The notes under the pieces are model-generated. The model did not search any database. It was not told where the DNA came from and was given only the letters and a program-made list of their open reading frames with translations. Of a stretch of DNA of 64,000 nucleotides, positions 44,341-57,200 are shown in pieces (the first letter of the stretch is position 1; every line of letters begins with the position of its first letter). The translations under genes were made by a program, and so were the position numbers. The stretch comes from Rhipicephalus microplus (Eukaryota; Arthropoda; Arachnida; Ixodida; Ixodidae): positions 86,115,317-86,179,316 of the forward strand of contig NC_134702.1 of the NCBI RefSeq assembly GCF_043290135.1, given 5' to 3'.

Positions 44341-46725
44341 AGCGTCTTCACACAACTAGGTCTCATATTGGAGAGCACCGGCATGCTTTATCGAATGTAT
44401 CCCACAAATAAAGCATTATGCAATCGAAGTAGCGATGATTTAGATGGGCCCCATCTTGCTCCTGCCACGTGGCGAAGAGCGAGAGCAAAGGTCTTCATTT
44501 TAGATTTAAGTACTGCGACATGTCTCGTCCATGATAGATCTCTGAGTACGACAACCCCAAGAAACTTGTGGTGCGTTACAGCAGGTACCACTGTCCCATT
44601 AATAAATATCGGTTATTGCGACATATGCTTGCGTGTGAACGCAAGCACTGCGCATTTGTCGATTGAAAGAGTGAGCCCCTGACGTCGTAGATGTTTGTAG
44701 GTGATCGTCACTGCACGCTGTAGTTGAGCTCGCAATAGCGGACGAGCAGTTCCGGATGCCCATATGCATATGTCGTCAGCGTATGCACTGAACTTCAATG
44801 TGCTGGAAAGTTCTTCTGCTAGGCCGATAATTGTGACATTGAATAGAATCGGGCTGAGAACTCCTCCTTGGGGAACACCATGATGAACCTTATATCGATC
44901 GGTGTCTCCGTTATTTTTCGTCATGTTTTGGTGCGGTCCCTAAGGTAGCTAAAAATCCAAGCATACAGTCGTCCATTGATGTCGAAATCTTCCAGTGCGT
45001 CAAGAATAGCATAATGCAGCATATTATCGTAGGCACCCTTAATGTCTAGGAAGACGGCCGCCACTAGTCTGCGTCGGCTTCTTTCCTCTTCAACGCTGGT
45101 GATCAAGTCGACCACACCGTCAATGGCAGATCGGCCTCTTCTGAAGCCGTTCATAAATGCAGGAAAGGAGTTGTTGCTCTCTAAAAGCCACTATATTCTT
45201 GACAGTACCATTCTTTCCAATAATTTCTCGGCGCAGCTGGCTAAGGCGATTGGTCTGCAGGAGGAAAGTGCATAAGGACACTTCCCGGCTCAAGCAATGC
45301 AATAATGCGACTGCATTTCCAAATAGCTGGGCTCCCATGAGTTGTTTTAATGAAATAACAGGATATGTCGTGCTTCTGTACCAATATGGTTGAGTGCAGC
45401 ATGCGTGATTCCGTCAGGTCCTGGGGCCGATGAGCGTTGGGAGGCAGAAATCGCTGCGTCAAGCTCATGCATTGTAAAACGCACATCAAGGCGTTTGTCA
45501 GACGATGGAGGCGCGATGGTAGTAAGAGGCTCATTAGTGGCAAGATTATCAGTGGTGGCCACGATGAGGCTACAGTAGTCGCTGGCTATCTCAACTTCTG
45601 TCCGCCCTTGATGTAGAGCAACAGCTTGAAATGTTGACGTTGTTGGGGAGTTGTCTGCAAACCTCGTACCACCCGCCAGATCTTAGATAGGGGTTGGCTA
45701 GGGTCCAGAGATTTTCAGAATTTTCCCAAAGTTTCCTGTCAATCTTGTCAAGATGCCGAAGAACATGTCGTTGAGCTCGACGACAGGCGGAAAGGTCTGA
45801 AGGTGACTTTGTTCGTCTGTATCGGCGTTCTGCACGGCGACGGATTGCACGAAGGGCCTCGTATTGGGAGTCAACTGCTGATCTCTGCATCGGCAGGTTA
45901 ACCTGTTTGGTTGTGCCACGCAGTGAAGAAGCAATGATGTTCTCTACCTCGAATGGATCAGTCGTGTGCTCACCACCGGACTTGACAGATGCCTTGAATA
46001 GTGTATAGTCGGTTTGACGGATGTAGCATGTGTGTGTGTGTGGCGAAACCACCTGAACTGAACATATGTTGGAAGGTAATCACTGCCGCGAGTGTGCAAA
46101 TCTGTGCACCAACATGCGGAAGACAGAAGGCTTCTGGAAAATAAACAGAGGTCGAGGCAGCTGCTGTAGGACGTGCCACGAATAAATGTAGTTGATTCGT
46201 CGTTGAGCACGCTTAGTCCATAGTTGCATATAAAATTGGCCAAATCCATTCCACAATAATTCATTGTAGTTCTACCCCAGAGAGGATGATGTGCATTAAA
46301 ATCGCCAATCACAATGTATGGACATTGTGCTGCTTGAAGAATGGTCCCCAGGTGAAAGCAGTGTATCTGTGCGCTTGGGAGTATGCGTCTTCCTTTACTG
46401 AGAATGTCAGCTTTTTATGTGTTATAGTCAGGCTCACGTAATCATTGCTGGTATGCGACTTGAGTGCATGCCTCAAGAACGTCAAATCACGGCGTATACA
46501 AACGAGAACCTTGCTCGTACGTTGATCACTGCGGGACCAAATCTGGATATATCCAGATATACGAATAGTTGAAACCATATTCGGTTCACATATAACCATA
46601 ACAGGAAATTTATATTTAAAAATCCATTGTCTGAAGGCAGAAAGACGGCCACGTAGACCACGAGCATTCCATTGCATAACAAGCGACGGGTGCATGTGTT
46701 CTTCGAACATCAATGCCATATTTAC

Positions 46726-47802
46726 TTATTTAGGAACCACTAGAAGAGGCTCCAAAACCTCAAGTAGCTGCACAGCCGCCTTAGCAGCAGGAGTGTTTAG
46801 GCTGCTGAGAATCTTAGGCATCGAACTCATCAAATTTTTAACCATAGCCTTGATATCTGCGTTCTCCATCTTCTTGTTTTCTTCATTGGGGGTAGGGGCA
46901 CTATGTGATGATGGCACTACGGCGGCTCTTGACGGCAGCGAAGGCCATTGAGTCTCCGATGTGGTGAGAGCCAATGACTGGTTGCCTTGTCCTTGCGTGG
47001 ACTGTATTGGCAGTCGAGCATCTGTATCCTCCTCCCTTGTCGACAAAATTGGGCTAGGAGGGGATGAGGGCGCAGTTTTGTGTGTCGAAGTTGATAAGCT
47101 ATGAGCACTGCTGCTTCGTTTGCGTCGGTCCCGCGAACGATGTTTACAGCGCCGTAGAGACCTTGCAGCTTCTCTGTGAGTGGAGTGGTCTCGAAGCATC
47201 TTCTTCAGAATACTCATTTCAATCCTCATTTTGAGACGTTTCTTTGATGTTGCGTCGTGAATGCCTGAGCAGTTTGGACATTTGGCCGCAGCATTGCAGT
47301 TATCACCATCATGAAGGCCACCGCAATGCTTGCAGGTTACTGCACCCTTGAAAACTGCACTAACGTGCCCAAAGTTCATGCATTTATGACATTGCAGAGG
47401 CTTTGGTACGTAAGGACGTACAGGGTATCTCAAGTACCCAACTTTTTCTTGTGTGGGTAACGTCTTCGACTGAAACACTACTTTAACACATCGCATCCGT
47501 CCAAAGCGGTGGAAATCAAGAACGGGAGCCGACGACGACAGCAGTTTCTCGAGACTCGAGTCTGTTATCCCCTCATCCACAGCGTATGTAACTCCTGTTG
47601 TTGTTTCTTCGTCGTACGCGGAGAATGCGCGAACCGGAATGTTTCCTAATTGAACAATCGCTTTCAGCGTGGTCAGTAAGGCCTTCGCAGTGACCTTTAC
47701 AGACAGGATGTTCTTTCGAGTATTAATGCGTATTTCTATGACTTTCCCTGGGGTGATGAGCTCAAAGTACTCCGACAGGCTCTGCCTATTTAGAGAGTTC
47801 AA
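46726..47802 (-). CDS. I-clade LINE ORF1 protein (358 aa, open)
   Basis: An intact-length gag-like frame. The N-terminal half has an RNA-binding-type domain (IEIRINTRKNILSVKVTAKA; FHRFGRMRCVKVVFQSKTLP; YLRYPVRPYVPKPLQCHKC), then three knuckle positions. CHKCMNFGHVSAVF has Phe where the last Cys belongs; CKHCGGLHDGDNC is complete; CPNCSGIHDATSKK lacks the final Cys. A basic Arg/Ser-rich region (RSRDRRKRSSSAHS) and a Pro/Ser-rich tail follow. ORF1 proteins bind element RNA. The frame is open but two of three knuckles have lost ligands, so it is probably decaying without stops. The stop at 46726-46728 is followed 6 nt later by the ORF2 ATG, suggesting translational coupling in the parent element. 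Upstream sequence to about 48240 may include the 5' UTR. Confidence 0.85.
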   Translation of the reverse strand: MNSLNRQSLSEYFELITPGKVIEIRINTRKNILSVKVTAKALLTTLKAIVQLGNIPVRAFSAYDEETTTGVTYAVDEGITDSSLEKLLSSSAPVLDFHRFGRMRCVKVVFQSKTLPTQEKVGYLRYPVRPYVPKPLQCHKCMNFGHVSAVFKGAVTCKHCGGLHDGDNCNAAAKCPNCSGIHDATSKKRLKMRIEMSILKKMLRDHSTHREAARSLRRCKHRSRDRRKRSSSAHSLSTSTHKTAPSSPPSPILSTREEDTDARLPIQSTQGQGNQSLALTTSETQWPSLPSRAAVVPSSHSAPTPNEENKKMENADIKAMVKNLMSSMPKILSSLNTPAAKAAVQLLEVLEPLLVVPK

Positions 47803-47829
47803 GATGCCTGTCTTCGATGTCAGTACATA

Positions 47830-49577
<1,748 letters not shown>

Positions 49578-50034
49578 GACAGTGTCTCTTCCCGACTGCA
49601 TTGAATGAAGCAGATTCCTACGAGTCTTGAAAACTGCAGAAATGTTTGAATATGATTGGTAGTGGGCTGCATTAGTAGTTGGGTTGCAGAATAATAGAAA
49701 TTACAAAATTCTCAGGTGTTTCTTTGTTACGTGACAAAACCACAGAGAAGTTTGGGGTTATGTCTGTTTGGGAAGTGAATGGTCTCATTTTGATGATTTG
49801 AGAAACTTTCACGTACTTCTATCACAAATCAACGTGGACCGAAAAGAAGGTGAATATGGTCAAAGTACAAAAATATTTTGATGGGATTGGTAGCAGATTG
49901 GTGCTTACTGTACAGTGCGATTTTCAAAGTACAGTTTATTATCTTGATTGGCACATGTCGCAAGTGCTTCCGAAGAAAAAAGATTTGGCAATACAAATGC
50001 CATTGAATAGAAATAGCAGCATAAGAGCTAAGGT

Positions 50035-50044
50035 TTTATTTATT
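50035..50044 (-). promoter_or_regulatory. Poly(A) signal AATAAATAAA of the candidate Cys-rich gene
   Basis: Two overlapping AATAAA hexamers on the minus strand, about 30 nt downstream of the stop codon at 50073-50075. Confidence 0.5.
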
Positions 50045-50072
50045 GCATTGGAAGTCGACATGGAGCAAAGCA

Positions 50073-50195
50073 TTATCCTCTCGGTTCCGGATCAGTACAA
50101 TTCCCTTCTTTAGGGTAAACTCCGTCAACTGTCTTGATGTGACAATTACAGGGAGAGGGGCAAGTAGATAATCCATCTTCATTTCTAGTACATGG
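50073..50195 (-). CDS. Candidate host terminal exon of a Cys-rich secreted peptide
   Basis: On the minus strand a canonical acceptor (CCTAATAGTCTTTCTTCCTTGCAG: branch-type CCTAAT, pyrimidine tract, CAG) is followed by 40 codons and TAA, then AATAAATAAA. The peptide has five Cys spaced C-x9-C-x3-C-x-C-x14-C, including the compact CPSPCNC, and ends CTDPEPRG. Small secreted proteins with a C-x3-C ... CPxxCxC ... C knot are common in tick saliva. The class B (six-cysteine) evasin-like chemokine-binding family is one such group, and the missing Cys would come from an upstream exon. This family link is inference from spacing only. A second frame (phase 2) is also open but lacks Cys. No signal-peptide exon was found upstream in the window. 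Confidence 0.45.
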   Translation of the reverse strand, partial: PCTRNEDGLSTCPSPCNCHIKTVDGVYPKEGNCTDPEPRG

Positions 50196-51195
50196 CTGCA
50201 AGGAAGAAAGACTATTAGGACGAGGTGATGTAAATGTTTGAAGAGTCAAGAAACGATGTTTCACTTCACTTTCCAGTGCATAGAAATGCTAGTCTGCAGT
50301 TGGGGACACGAGAAGCGGTGACTCAACGACAAAAACACACGCGTCTTCAGTACTTATATGTGAGGGCTGACAATGTCACGAGTGATTTATGATAAGACCG
50401 CTCATCCTAGCTTCGCCAACTCGTAATTATTCTCTTTATGGAGATGCTTGCATTTCTGAACGAAGCTTCTTAAGCTCGCAGTTTGTCCTTAGGCGGTGTC
50501 GACGTGTGCTGTAGTCGTTATGACGATGACCCTAATGACGATAATGATGACCGACAACGACTAGCTTGGGCAGTTGACGACGTCTGGATATGCTGTACAA
50601 TGCATTTCGTATGACCAGAAACTTCCAACAACCACCAGGGTAACGTGCACAAACCTCGTCTTTGCCCACTTCAGGCTAGATCCAATACCACAAAACAGTA
50701 ATAATGAAGATGAAATGAACTTCACAACTCAGCACAACATAACAGTTCTGACCAATAAACGTAGTATATAACTGTACACTGATTGGCACTGATTTACATG
50801 CGTGAGTGGTCAATGTCAAGGGTGATATACGGTAACACAGAACAATCGCACATCTTTGTACACTCATCTTCATTTATTTCTTGGATAAGCCGTGTTCTTT
50901 TTTTTAAGTTGGTGGCTATTTCCAACCACGATGCAAAAATTCGGCAGTATTATTCAACGCGCTAGCCTTGAAATGTAGGCTACCCTGTCGATGGCGTAAA
51001 TGCATAACCTGCATTGTCAACTACCCCGTCTCGGCCTTTCAAAGAAAGCGGACGAAGAGACGACATATACTTATATTTGAGACTCTGGCGAATCGGTACA
51101 GATTTACGACAAAAAAGGCAAGGCCTGCGCGGAAGGCGCAGCGCAGTCACGGTGAAAGTTAGAAGAGCGGCCTTTCAGAGCCATTTATAAACGCT
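50196..51195. other. No gene seen; possibly intron of the Cys-rich candidate
   Basis: AT-rich with no domain-bearing frame. If the exon ending at 50195 is real, this stretch would be part of its upstream intron, and the SINE at 51.2 kb would lie in that intron. Confidence 0.3.
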
Positions 51196-51204
51196 CATTG
51201 GGTA

Positions 51205-51447
51205 TGATGTTAAGTGGGGTTTAACGTCCCAAAACCACCATATGATTATGAGAAACGCCGTAGTGGAGGGCTCCGGAAATTTCGACCACCTGGGGCTCTT
51301 TAACGTGCACCCATATGTGAGCACACGAGCCTACAACAATTCCGCTTCCATCAAAAATGCAGCCGCCACCGCCGGGATTCGACCTCGTGACCTGCGGGTC
51401 AGCAGCCGAGTAACTTAGCCACTTGACCACTGCGGCGCGGCAACATA
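51205..51447 (-). mobile_element. Ruka-like SINE with probable 9-bp target duplication
   Basis: The minus strand carries the head (CGCAGTGGTCAAGTGGCTAA; GCAGGTCACGAGGTCGAATC as B box), the body GGTGGTCGAAATTTCCGGAG and GTTTTGGGACGTTAAACCCC. CATTGGGTA occurs on both sides (51196-51204 and 51448-51456), though a few extra bases lie next to the head. It is well preserved. Confidence 0.85.
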
Positions 51448-51457
51448 CATTGGGTAA

Positions 51458-51847
51458 CTGCTACAAGCACACTTACTGGGTACCCACTACGGAATGAATA
51501 ATCGTAATTTCTGGGTAGTAGGCCAGCATTCACTATGCTATTCTTCGTCATTCTTCTGAAAAGCGTGACATCTGCTAAACACTTGCAAAGAATTTTGTGC
51601 GAATTCTTCATGCAGTGGCTGACGATAAAGAGAAATTATGCCTGAAGTGGTTATGCGCCACAGTTAGTAGATGATCAAAAACATGCTTTGCTAATGGGTT
51701 GAAGACAACGTACAAGTTACACTACTGGCAATATGTGACGCCTTATTCTTCCTTTGCTGTAGTAAAACACTTTATTACTCATGTTACTGCGATTACTTTC
51801 CCGACATCAAGCCTACCTAAGCCAACTTCGCGAAGAAGTCCCAAGCA
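51458..51847. other. No recognisable feature
   Basis: Unique-looking flank of the LINE that starts at 51863. Confidence 0.3.
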
Positions 51848-51865
51848 CCAGCTTAGCTCTCTCCT

Positions 51866-52135
51866 TCTTTCGCCGGCACTCACGCGCGTCGTATGCAAGG
51901 GTCATGTGCTCCGTAGGAGTAGCGTTTGCGGCACATAATAGCCGTGGTAACAGGATGACCGAAGATCAAGACGATCAGGATATGAGATTATTTTACTCAT
52001 TATTTCGCCGCCGCTCACGCACGTCGGATGCAAGGATCATGTGCTCCGTATACGCGGCATTCGCGGCACATACTAGCCGCGGTAACAGGATGACCGAGGA
52101 TAGAGACGCAGGATATGAGATTATTTTGCCACCAC
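51866..52135 (+). repeat. Two 135-bp tandem monomers at the LINE 5' end
   Basis: 51866-52000 and 52001-52135 are direct repeats offset by exactly 135 bp (GGTAACAGGATGACCGA at 51946 and 52081). Both hold TTTCGCCG, CTCACGC, ATGTGCTCCGTA, GCGGCACATA and GATATGAGATTATTTT. Because 135 is a multiple of three, the frame at 51781-52332 reads through both (CSV.AFAAH.SRGNRMTED). Tandem 5' monomers act as promoters in some L1 lineages; that role here is inference. Confidence 0.85.
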
Positions 52136-52857
52136 TGCACAATGAACGCGTCGCACAAAACACTATGTTTTTACACGGTGATGTGCGTGGCAGACCATAT
52201 CGAGTAGAAGATTTCCGAGAAGCACTCGGCCCTACAATGCTGCTACCGGAGATGTTGGCACTGGGGGCCTACCAGATAAATCATGTCTGGCAGTCACCAC
52301 GAGCAACGAAGACGCTACGAAACGCTTGCTGAACGTGAAGGAGCTGAAAGTCAAGTGGCGACGCTGCATTATCGTAGACCCCCAGGATCAGGAGGTGTGG
52401 CTGCGTCTTCATTGGCTGCTATGTCGTCAACGATGAAGACGTGCGAACGTTGTTAGCGGCTCTTGGGAAAGTCAACTGCGTAACGTGTGCATTGTCTACC
52501 CAACCCATTAGTCCCCCGGGAGAATTGGTGCGTTCAAGGAGTCAGCGACAAGAGGTCAACCACACAGTCTGTGCTTCTTAAGCTCAAGAGTGGCGTGAAG
52601 GTTTAAGATCTCCCGCATTGAGCAAAAGACCCCACGAACAGTCTGTGGGATGGCGCGAGGTGTCCAATGAAAAGCATGAAGAGGGGCCACCTGCGAAGCG
52701 TTTTCGTTCCGACGGAGTAGCACAAGGCTGCGTCCCAACCCGTTATCAGAAAAACATTGGCCACCTTTGTCCTCCAATGGCATGGGTCCACCTGAAGGCT
52801 CCGATGATGTCTAGCTCTATGCTAGACGCTGCAGAAAAGCATCATGCCCCGGGCTAA
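52100..52857 (+). pseudogene. Tx1/L1-type ORF1, decayed
   Basis: Readable pieces in two or more frames: VRGRPYRVEDFREALGPTML and LALGAYQINHVWQ (frame ending 52332), then after a shift EDATKRLLNVKELKVKWRRC, VDPQDQEVWLRLHWLLC and LAALGKVNCV. The last piece, KNIGHLCPPMAWVHLKAPMM, is near 52800. The zinc-knuckle part expected in between is not recognisable. ORF1 proteins of this type bind element RNA. I would not have recognised this without its position directly before the endonuclease. Confidence 0.55.
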
Positions 52858-52875
52858 CTTCTTCACTGTGTAGAC

Positions 52876-53255
52876 ATGGCTTTCGCACCGAAACTCACAG
52901 AGGCAACGTTAAATGTTCGAGATCTTGCAGCCAAGCGAAAACAGCGCCACGTCTACAGGCTGCTCGTAGATTATGATCTGGATGTACTAGCTTTACAAGA
53001 AACAAAGGTAGACGGTGAGGAAGAGACCCGGGGCATGGTGCTGAGGTTTACGGCGGGTTACTACGCAATTGTAAATTAGGCAATAGGCACTTCTGCAGGC
53101 TGTGTCTTGTTCATAAAGAAGTAACCGGGTCTGGTAGTGCAAGATACCTTGTATTGCCGGTCTGGTAGATTGGTTTCCTGTGATTTTGTATTTATTAAAT
53201 GCCAGTGGCGTAATGTGTGTATTTATGTACCAACCAATTGTGAGGAACGTTCTTT
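52876..53255 (+). pseudogene. Tx1/L1-type ORF2, apurinic-type endonuclease N-terminus
   Basis: ATG at 52876: ATLNVRDLAAKRKQRHVYRL (usual TLNVRGL start), LLVDYDLDVLALQETKVDG (catalytic Glu in LQET), then a stop at 53077-53079, followed in frame by GTSAGCVLFIKK and CRSGRLVSCDFVFIK. IYVPTNCEERSF ends just before an unrelated repeat. The domain nicks target DNA. Its second half resumes at about 54290 after the insertion. Confidence 0.8.
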
Positions 53256-54260
53256 TATTTAGGGGCGAAGCTCCTAAAAAATGTGGCACCCGGTCGTTCC
53301 TCGTAGCCATAGTCATAGCCGTAGTGTGTAACCAGTCTTACGTTTTGACCTGCAAGGTGGTGCCGGTAGGAGATTTCTCCTGTGCGTTGTTGAACAACAA
53401 AAAATCGCAGCGTGCGCGTCAACTAAAAGCCGAATTCTCCTGTCTCTCATTACCCCTTAGCTGCCATTGGCATTTACAATGAGCACTATCTGACAAGAAA
53501 GGGTTCCTACGTTATACTCGCTGGGCATAACCTCCTTGGTTTTAGAAAGGTTTAGTGAAGTTTAGCCGCAGTGTCATGAATACAGTGAAGTAGTATATGC
53601 CATGAACTCAAGGTGGTTAAAGGTGGGAAGTAGGCACGAAGCGCAGCCGTAAGAAAGTAAAAGCGGAATTCTCTTGTCTGTCATTCCCCATTAGCAGCCA
53701 TTGGCATGTACATTGAGCGCAATCTGACAAGAAAGGGTTGCTACGTTATACTCGCCGGGCGTAACCTCCTTGGGTTTAGAAAGCTTTAGCGAGCGTTGGG
53801 CCGCACTGTCATGAATACAGTGAACTAGTATATACCATGAAGTCGAAGTGGTTCAAGGTGGGAAGTAGACACGAAGTGCAAGCCGTAAGAAAGTGTGCAT
53901 GTGCCACCTCTCGTTTAGTCCTTGGAATGTCCGCTGGATGGCGGTGCTTCTATATCGGGATTATATGATGAAAAGATGCGAGATGGTGGTACTTGGAGTG
54001 TTGAATAGATGGACGAACGGACACACAGACAGATGCATGGACGGACTCACAGATGGCTGCACCGACGGATGGACGCATGGACGGACGCACAGATGGACGT
54101 GCGGACGCACGAACAGATGCACGCACGGACGGGCGAATGGACGCACGGACGGTCACACCGATGGACGCATGGACGGACGGAAGCAAGAACGAATGGACGG
54201 ATGGATGCTCCGCCCCACTCTCCATCATTCACTCCGTGGATATGCTGCCATTTTTTGAAG
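53256..54260. mobile_element. Composite non-coding insertion within the LINE
   Basis: It starts AGGGGCGAAGCTCCTAAAAA and contains a 234-bp direct duplication (53432-53665 and 53666-53899) with GAATTCTC.TGTCT.TCATT, GACAAGAAAGGGTT and CATGAATACAGTGAA. Then GTGCCACCTCTCGTTTAGTC and GATGGCGGTGCTTCTATATC follow, then a GGAC-rich minisatellite, then CCATCATTCACTCCGTGGAT and GCTGCCATTTTTTGAAG. No ORF and no clear target duplication. It splits the endonuclease of the surrounding LINE and so is younger. Confidence 0.65.
54007..54208. repeat. GGAC-rich minisatellite
   Basis: Irregular 4-mer and 8-mer repeats (GATGGACG, CACGGACG, GACGCACA). The Asp/Gly/Arg/Thr-rich and Ser/Val-rich frames across it are artefacts. 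Confidence 0.9.
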
Positions 54261-57200
54261 TCTAAAAAAGTACTTCACTTTGGAAAAGAAATCTGTATTG
54301 GTAATTTTAACTGCGTCCTCAATGGACGAGATCGATCAAACGGACGCGCCGTTTACGATAAAAGTAGTAGGACGCTTGCAGACATAGTTACTGAACTTGA
54401 GTTAGAAGACGGGGGCTGCTGTATGGAGGAAGCGCTGGAAGCGCGTTTCACACATTTCCAGGGGAATAGCCATGCACGTCTTGATTGAATTTACGTGTCA
54501 TTCGAAAAAACAGCCCCCTACAAGACATATGCTGTCTACCCAATACACTTCAGTCATCATCGTTTAGTTAAATGTGATATGGGAGAGAAAACAAAAAGTG
54601 GAACTTTCTCATGGGAGCTGTTAAAGATGAATTCTACTTTGATCACTGACGAATATTTCTTAGATCAGGTAATGAACTGCATCAATGAAATTAAAATGGA
54701 TGATGAAGTCAAACTAGCAGAACAATTGGAAGAGTTCAAGCAGTGAATAAAAATAAAAGCTATTGATTGTTCTTGAGCAATGAGTTACAAAAGGAAAAAG
54801 AAATAAAAAGAACTCTGAATGACCTTGAAAAGACTAATTGACTTAGAGTGCAAACAACCAGGAGAGTATAAAATTGACATACGAAATATTTATCAGAAAC
54901 TTGCACTGCATGACGAGGAACGCTACCGCGGCGCACTCGTCTGTGCTAGGGCTGAAGCTTTAGCTGCTGGAGAGACGCCTACTAAAAGAGCATTAGGGGT
55001 GTAAAAAACTAATGCTCGACGTAATTATATCGAAAAAAATAGAGCAGGATGGTCACGAAGTAACTGATACCGACAGCATTTTATTTATATTTCTAACGCA
55101 TTTTGAAAACCTTTTTGAGTATAAACAGGTAAACCTAGATAGATTTAAAGAAGAATATTTAGGACGCATGCAACAAGTCAGTGAGGAAGTGAAAAGCGCT
55201 TTGGATTTATATATATCTGCATCTGAAGTTGAATGGGCGATATATAAGTTAAATCCCAGGAAATCATGAGGACCAGATGGTCTTTGTGCCAAAAGGTACA
55301 AATGTTTTGAAAGTGAACGGTCTCTTATACTTGCAGGCGTTTTTAACGAGTCATATCAGGAAAAGAATTTACCACCGTCCTTCGGTGAATCATGTATATA
55401 CTATTCTAATTCCGAGGACAGACGAGGTTGAAAAGCTCAGGCACGTCACAGCGTATAGGCCAATCGCACTGACAAACGTAGACTACAAAATAGTAATGAA
55501 AACTTATGCCGCTACACTTCAGTCAGTAATAGAAGATATCGCCGGTCCACACCAAACGTGCGGAATCAAAGGTCGGTCCAGAGCAACAAATGTTCATATA
55601 TTGCGGTCCATGCTCGAATGTGTTGACATCAGTCAAGCTCGTGTCGCCATACTCCAGTTGGATCTGGAGAAAGCGTTTGATTGCATGGTATACGCTCGTT
55701 TGAAGTACCGGAGTACAATAATTTGGGTAAGATAATCATGGACGATGTAGCCATGGCATATCAAAATGGTAGTACTAGACTAATTATCAACAAGACAGTT
55801 CTCCCCCCCCCCATTAGAATTGAGCGCTCAGTGCGTCAAGGTTGCCCTGTTAGTCCACTGTTGTTTTGCATCTATATTGAAACATTATGTCGGTCGATAT
55901 TGCAGAATGACATCATTATTGGGCTTAGAGTACAATCCTCAGAGGTCAAACTACTCGTATACGCTGATGATGTAGTGATTTGTAGCACTTCCTATGAAGG
56001 TATTGAAGAAGCAATTGGAGTTTCTAAATCTTTCGCTGAAGGTACAGGAAGCCACACAAACTCGGGTAAATGCCTCGGCTTTTAGCATGGATATTGCGCT
56101 TCAACCCCAGAGTTTTTCGCAGCCATTAAATGAACAAGAACGCGAGTTAAATATCCCGGAGTACCGCTAGAGTCATACAAAAGTACTGATGAATATTGGA
56201 CACAGCAAACAAAAGAAACTAAAGAGAAAGCGAATAGGTGGAATCCAGCTTACCTGTCCATGTTGGCTAGGACTACTGCATGCAACTGGTTTTTTGTCTA
56301 AGCTATGGTATGTGATGCAAGTAGTGTACTGTTCCCGGGTCAATGTGCAAAAACTACATCGTGTGTTTGCAATATTTGTGTGGGGGTCTAAGTGGGAAAG
56401 GTGCAGTCGCACGAATTTGTTTAGACGGGTGAAGTATGGAGGCCTTGGGCAAGGACATCTGTTTATGAAACAGTTGGTAAATAGATTTTTCTTTTTCTGC
56501 GAGACAAGAGTTCCTTTCCTATTAACAGTGTGTCAAACAAGAGTAAGTATACTGTTGCCTGAGTTTGTTGTGAGCACTCATGTTACCACAGGGGCTGTGC
56601 AAAGATACACGAAAGAAGTTATGGCCAGCGTGCGGTTTTTGTGTGTTCGTTTTTCACATGAGTACCTGTGGCATATACAAAAGAAAAAAAAACTCTACAA
56701 TGATTTACGTGAAACTATGCTCCTCATCCCACTGTACAGAGCGCTTTATACAGCATGCAGTGGTGAGGGTGTACTTAAACGAGTTGAAAAAAATGCCGGC
56801 AGTTTCAAGTAAGAAAATGCTCTTTTTTAAATTACACACTGGAACACTTTCTGTAGGAACCTTCCTAGAGGAGCGTGGGTTTTATACGCCTTGGGGATCC
56901 CACTGCCTAATTGAAAGGAAACCGGAAACTATTGACGATGTTTTCGTGCACTGTTGGGAAGGAGCTTACTTGTGAGACGTGTTACAAAATACTATTATAA
57001 AAGAGTTCCCGTTAGACCCTCATGGCATCAGGTATTTGGCAATAGAAAATGAGGATAAATAACCTTTTGATTTTATCATGATGACTGCTTTGCACAGAAT
57101 ACGGCGCTCTAGAATGGCTGGATTTCACTGTGACCCTGACAGGAGACCAGCAAGAGAGTATGTTGAAGAAAGTATCTCAAGATTTCTCGAGGTAGTAAGA

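Larger units (their letters stand above)
42905..46719 (-). pseudogene. I-clade LINE ORF2 (endonuclease, RT, RNase H), decayed
   Basis: The ATG at 46719 lies 6 nt after the ORF1 stop. Endonuclease: VMQWNARGLRGRLSAF, VMVICEPNM (catalytic E), VIGDFNAHHPLWGR (46312, in a new frame). RT: SAPGPDGITHAALNHI, MNGFRRGRSAIDGVVDL, AAVFLDIKGAYDNMLH, HGVPQGGVLSPILFNV, FSAYADDICIWASG (YADD). RNase H: MYTNGSTTIHTSAAAF (Asn in place of the first catalytic Asp), STAAELVAIREAVK, IFCDAKHALQ and LIPAHFGVVGNEEADAEAK. A weak C-terminal zinc region lies near 43000-43080. There are at least six frameshifts, and a SINE sits at 44100-44340. The protein would nick DNA and copy the element RNA; this copy cannot. Confidence 0.85.

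Noticed and set aside
53893..54488. Arg/Asp/Gly/Thr-rich frames that look like repeat proteins
   Set aside because: They arise from the GGAC minisatellite; the later part of one frame (after about 54285) is LINE endonuclease.
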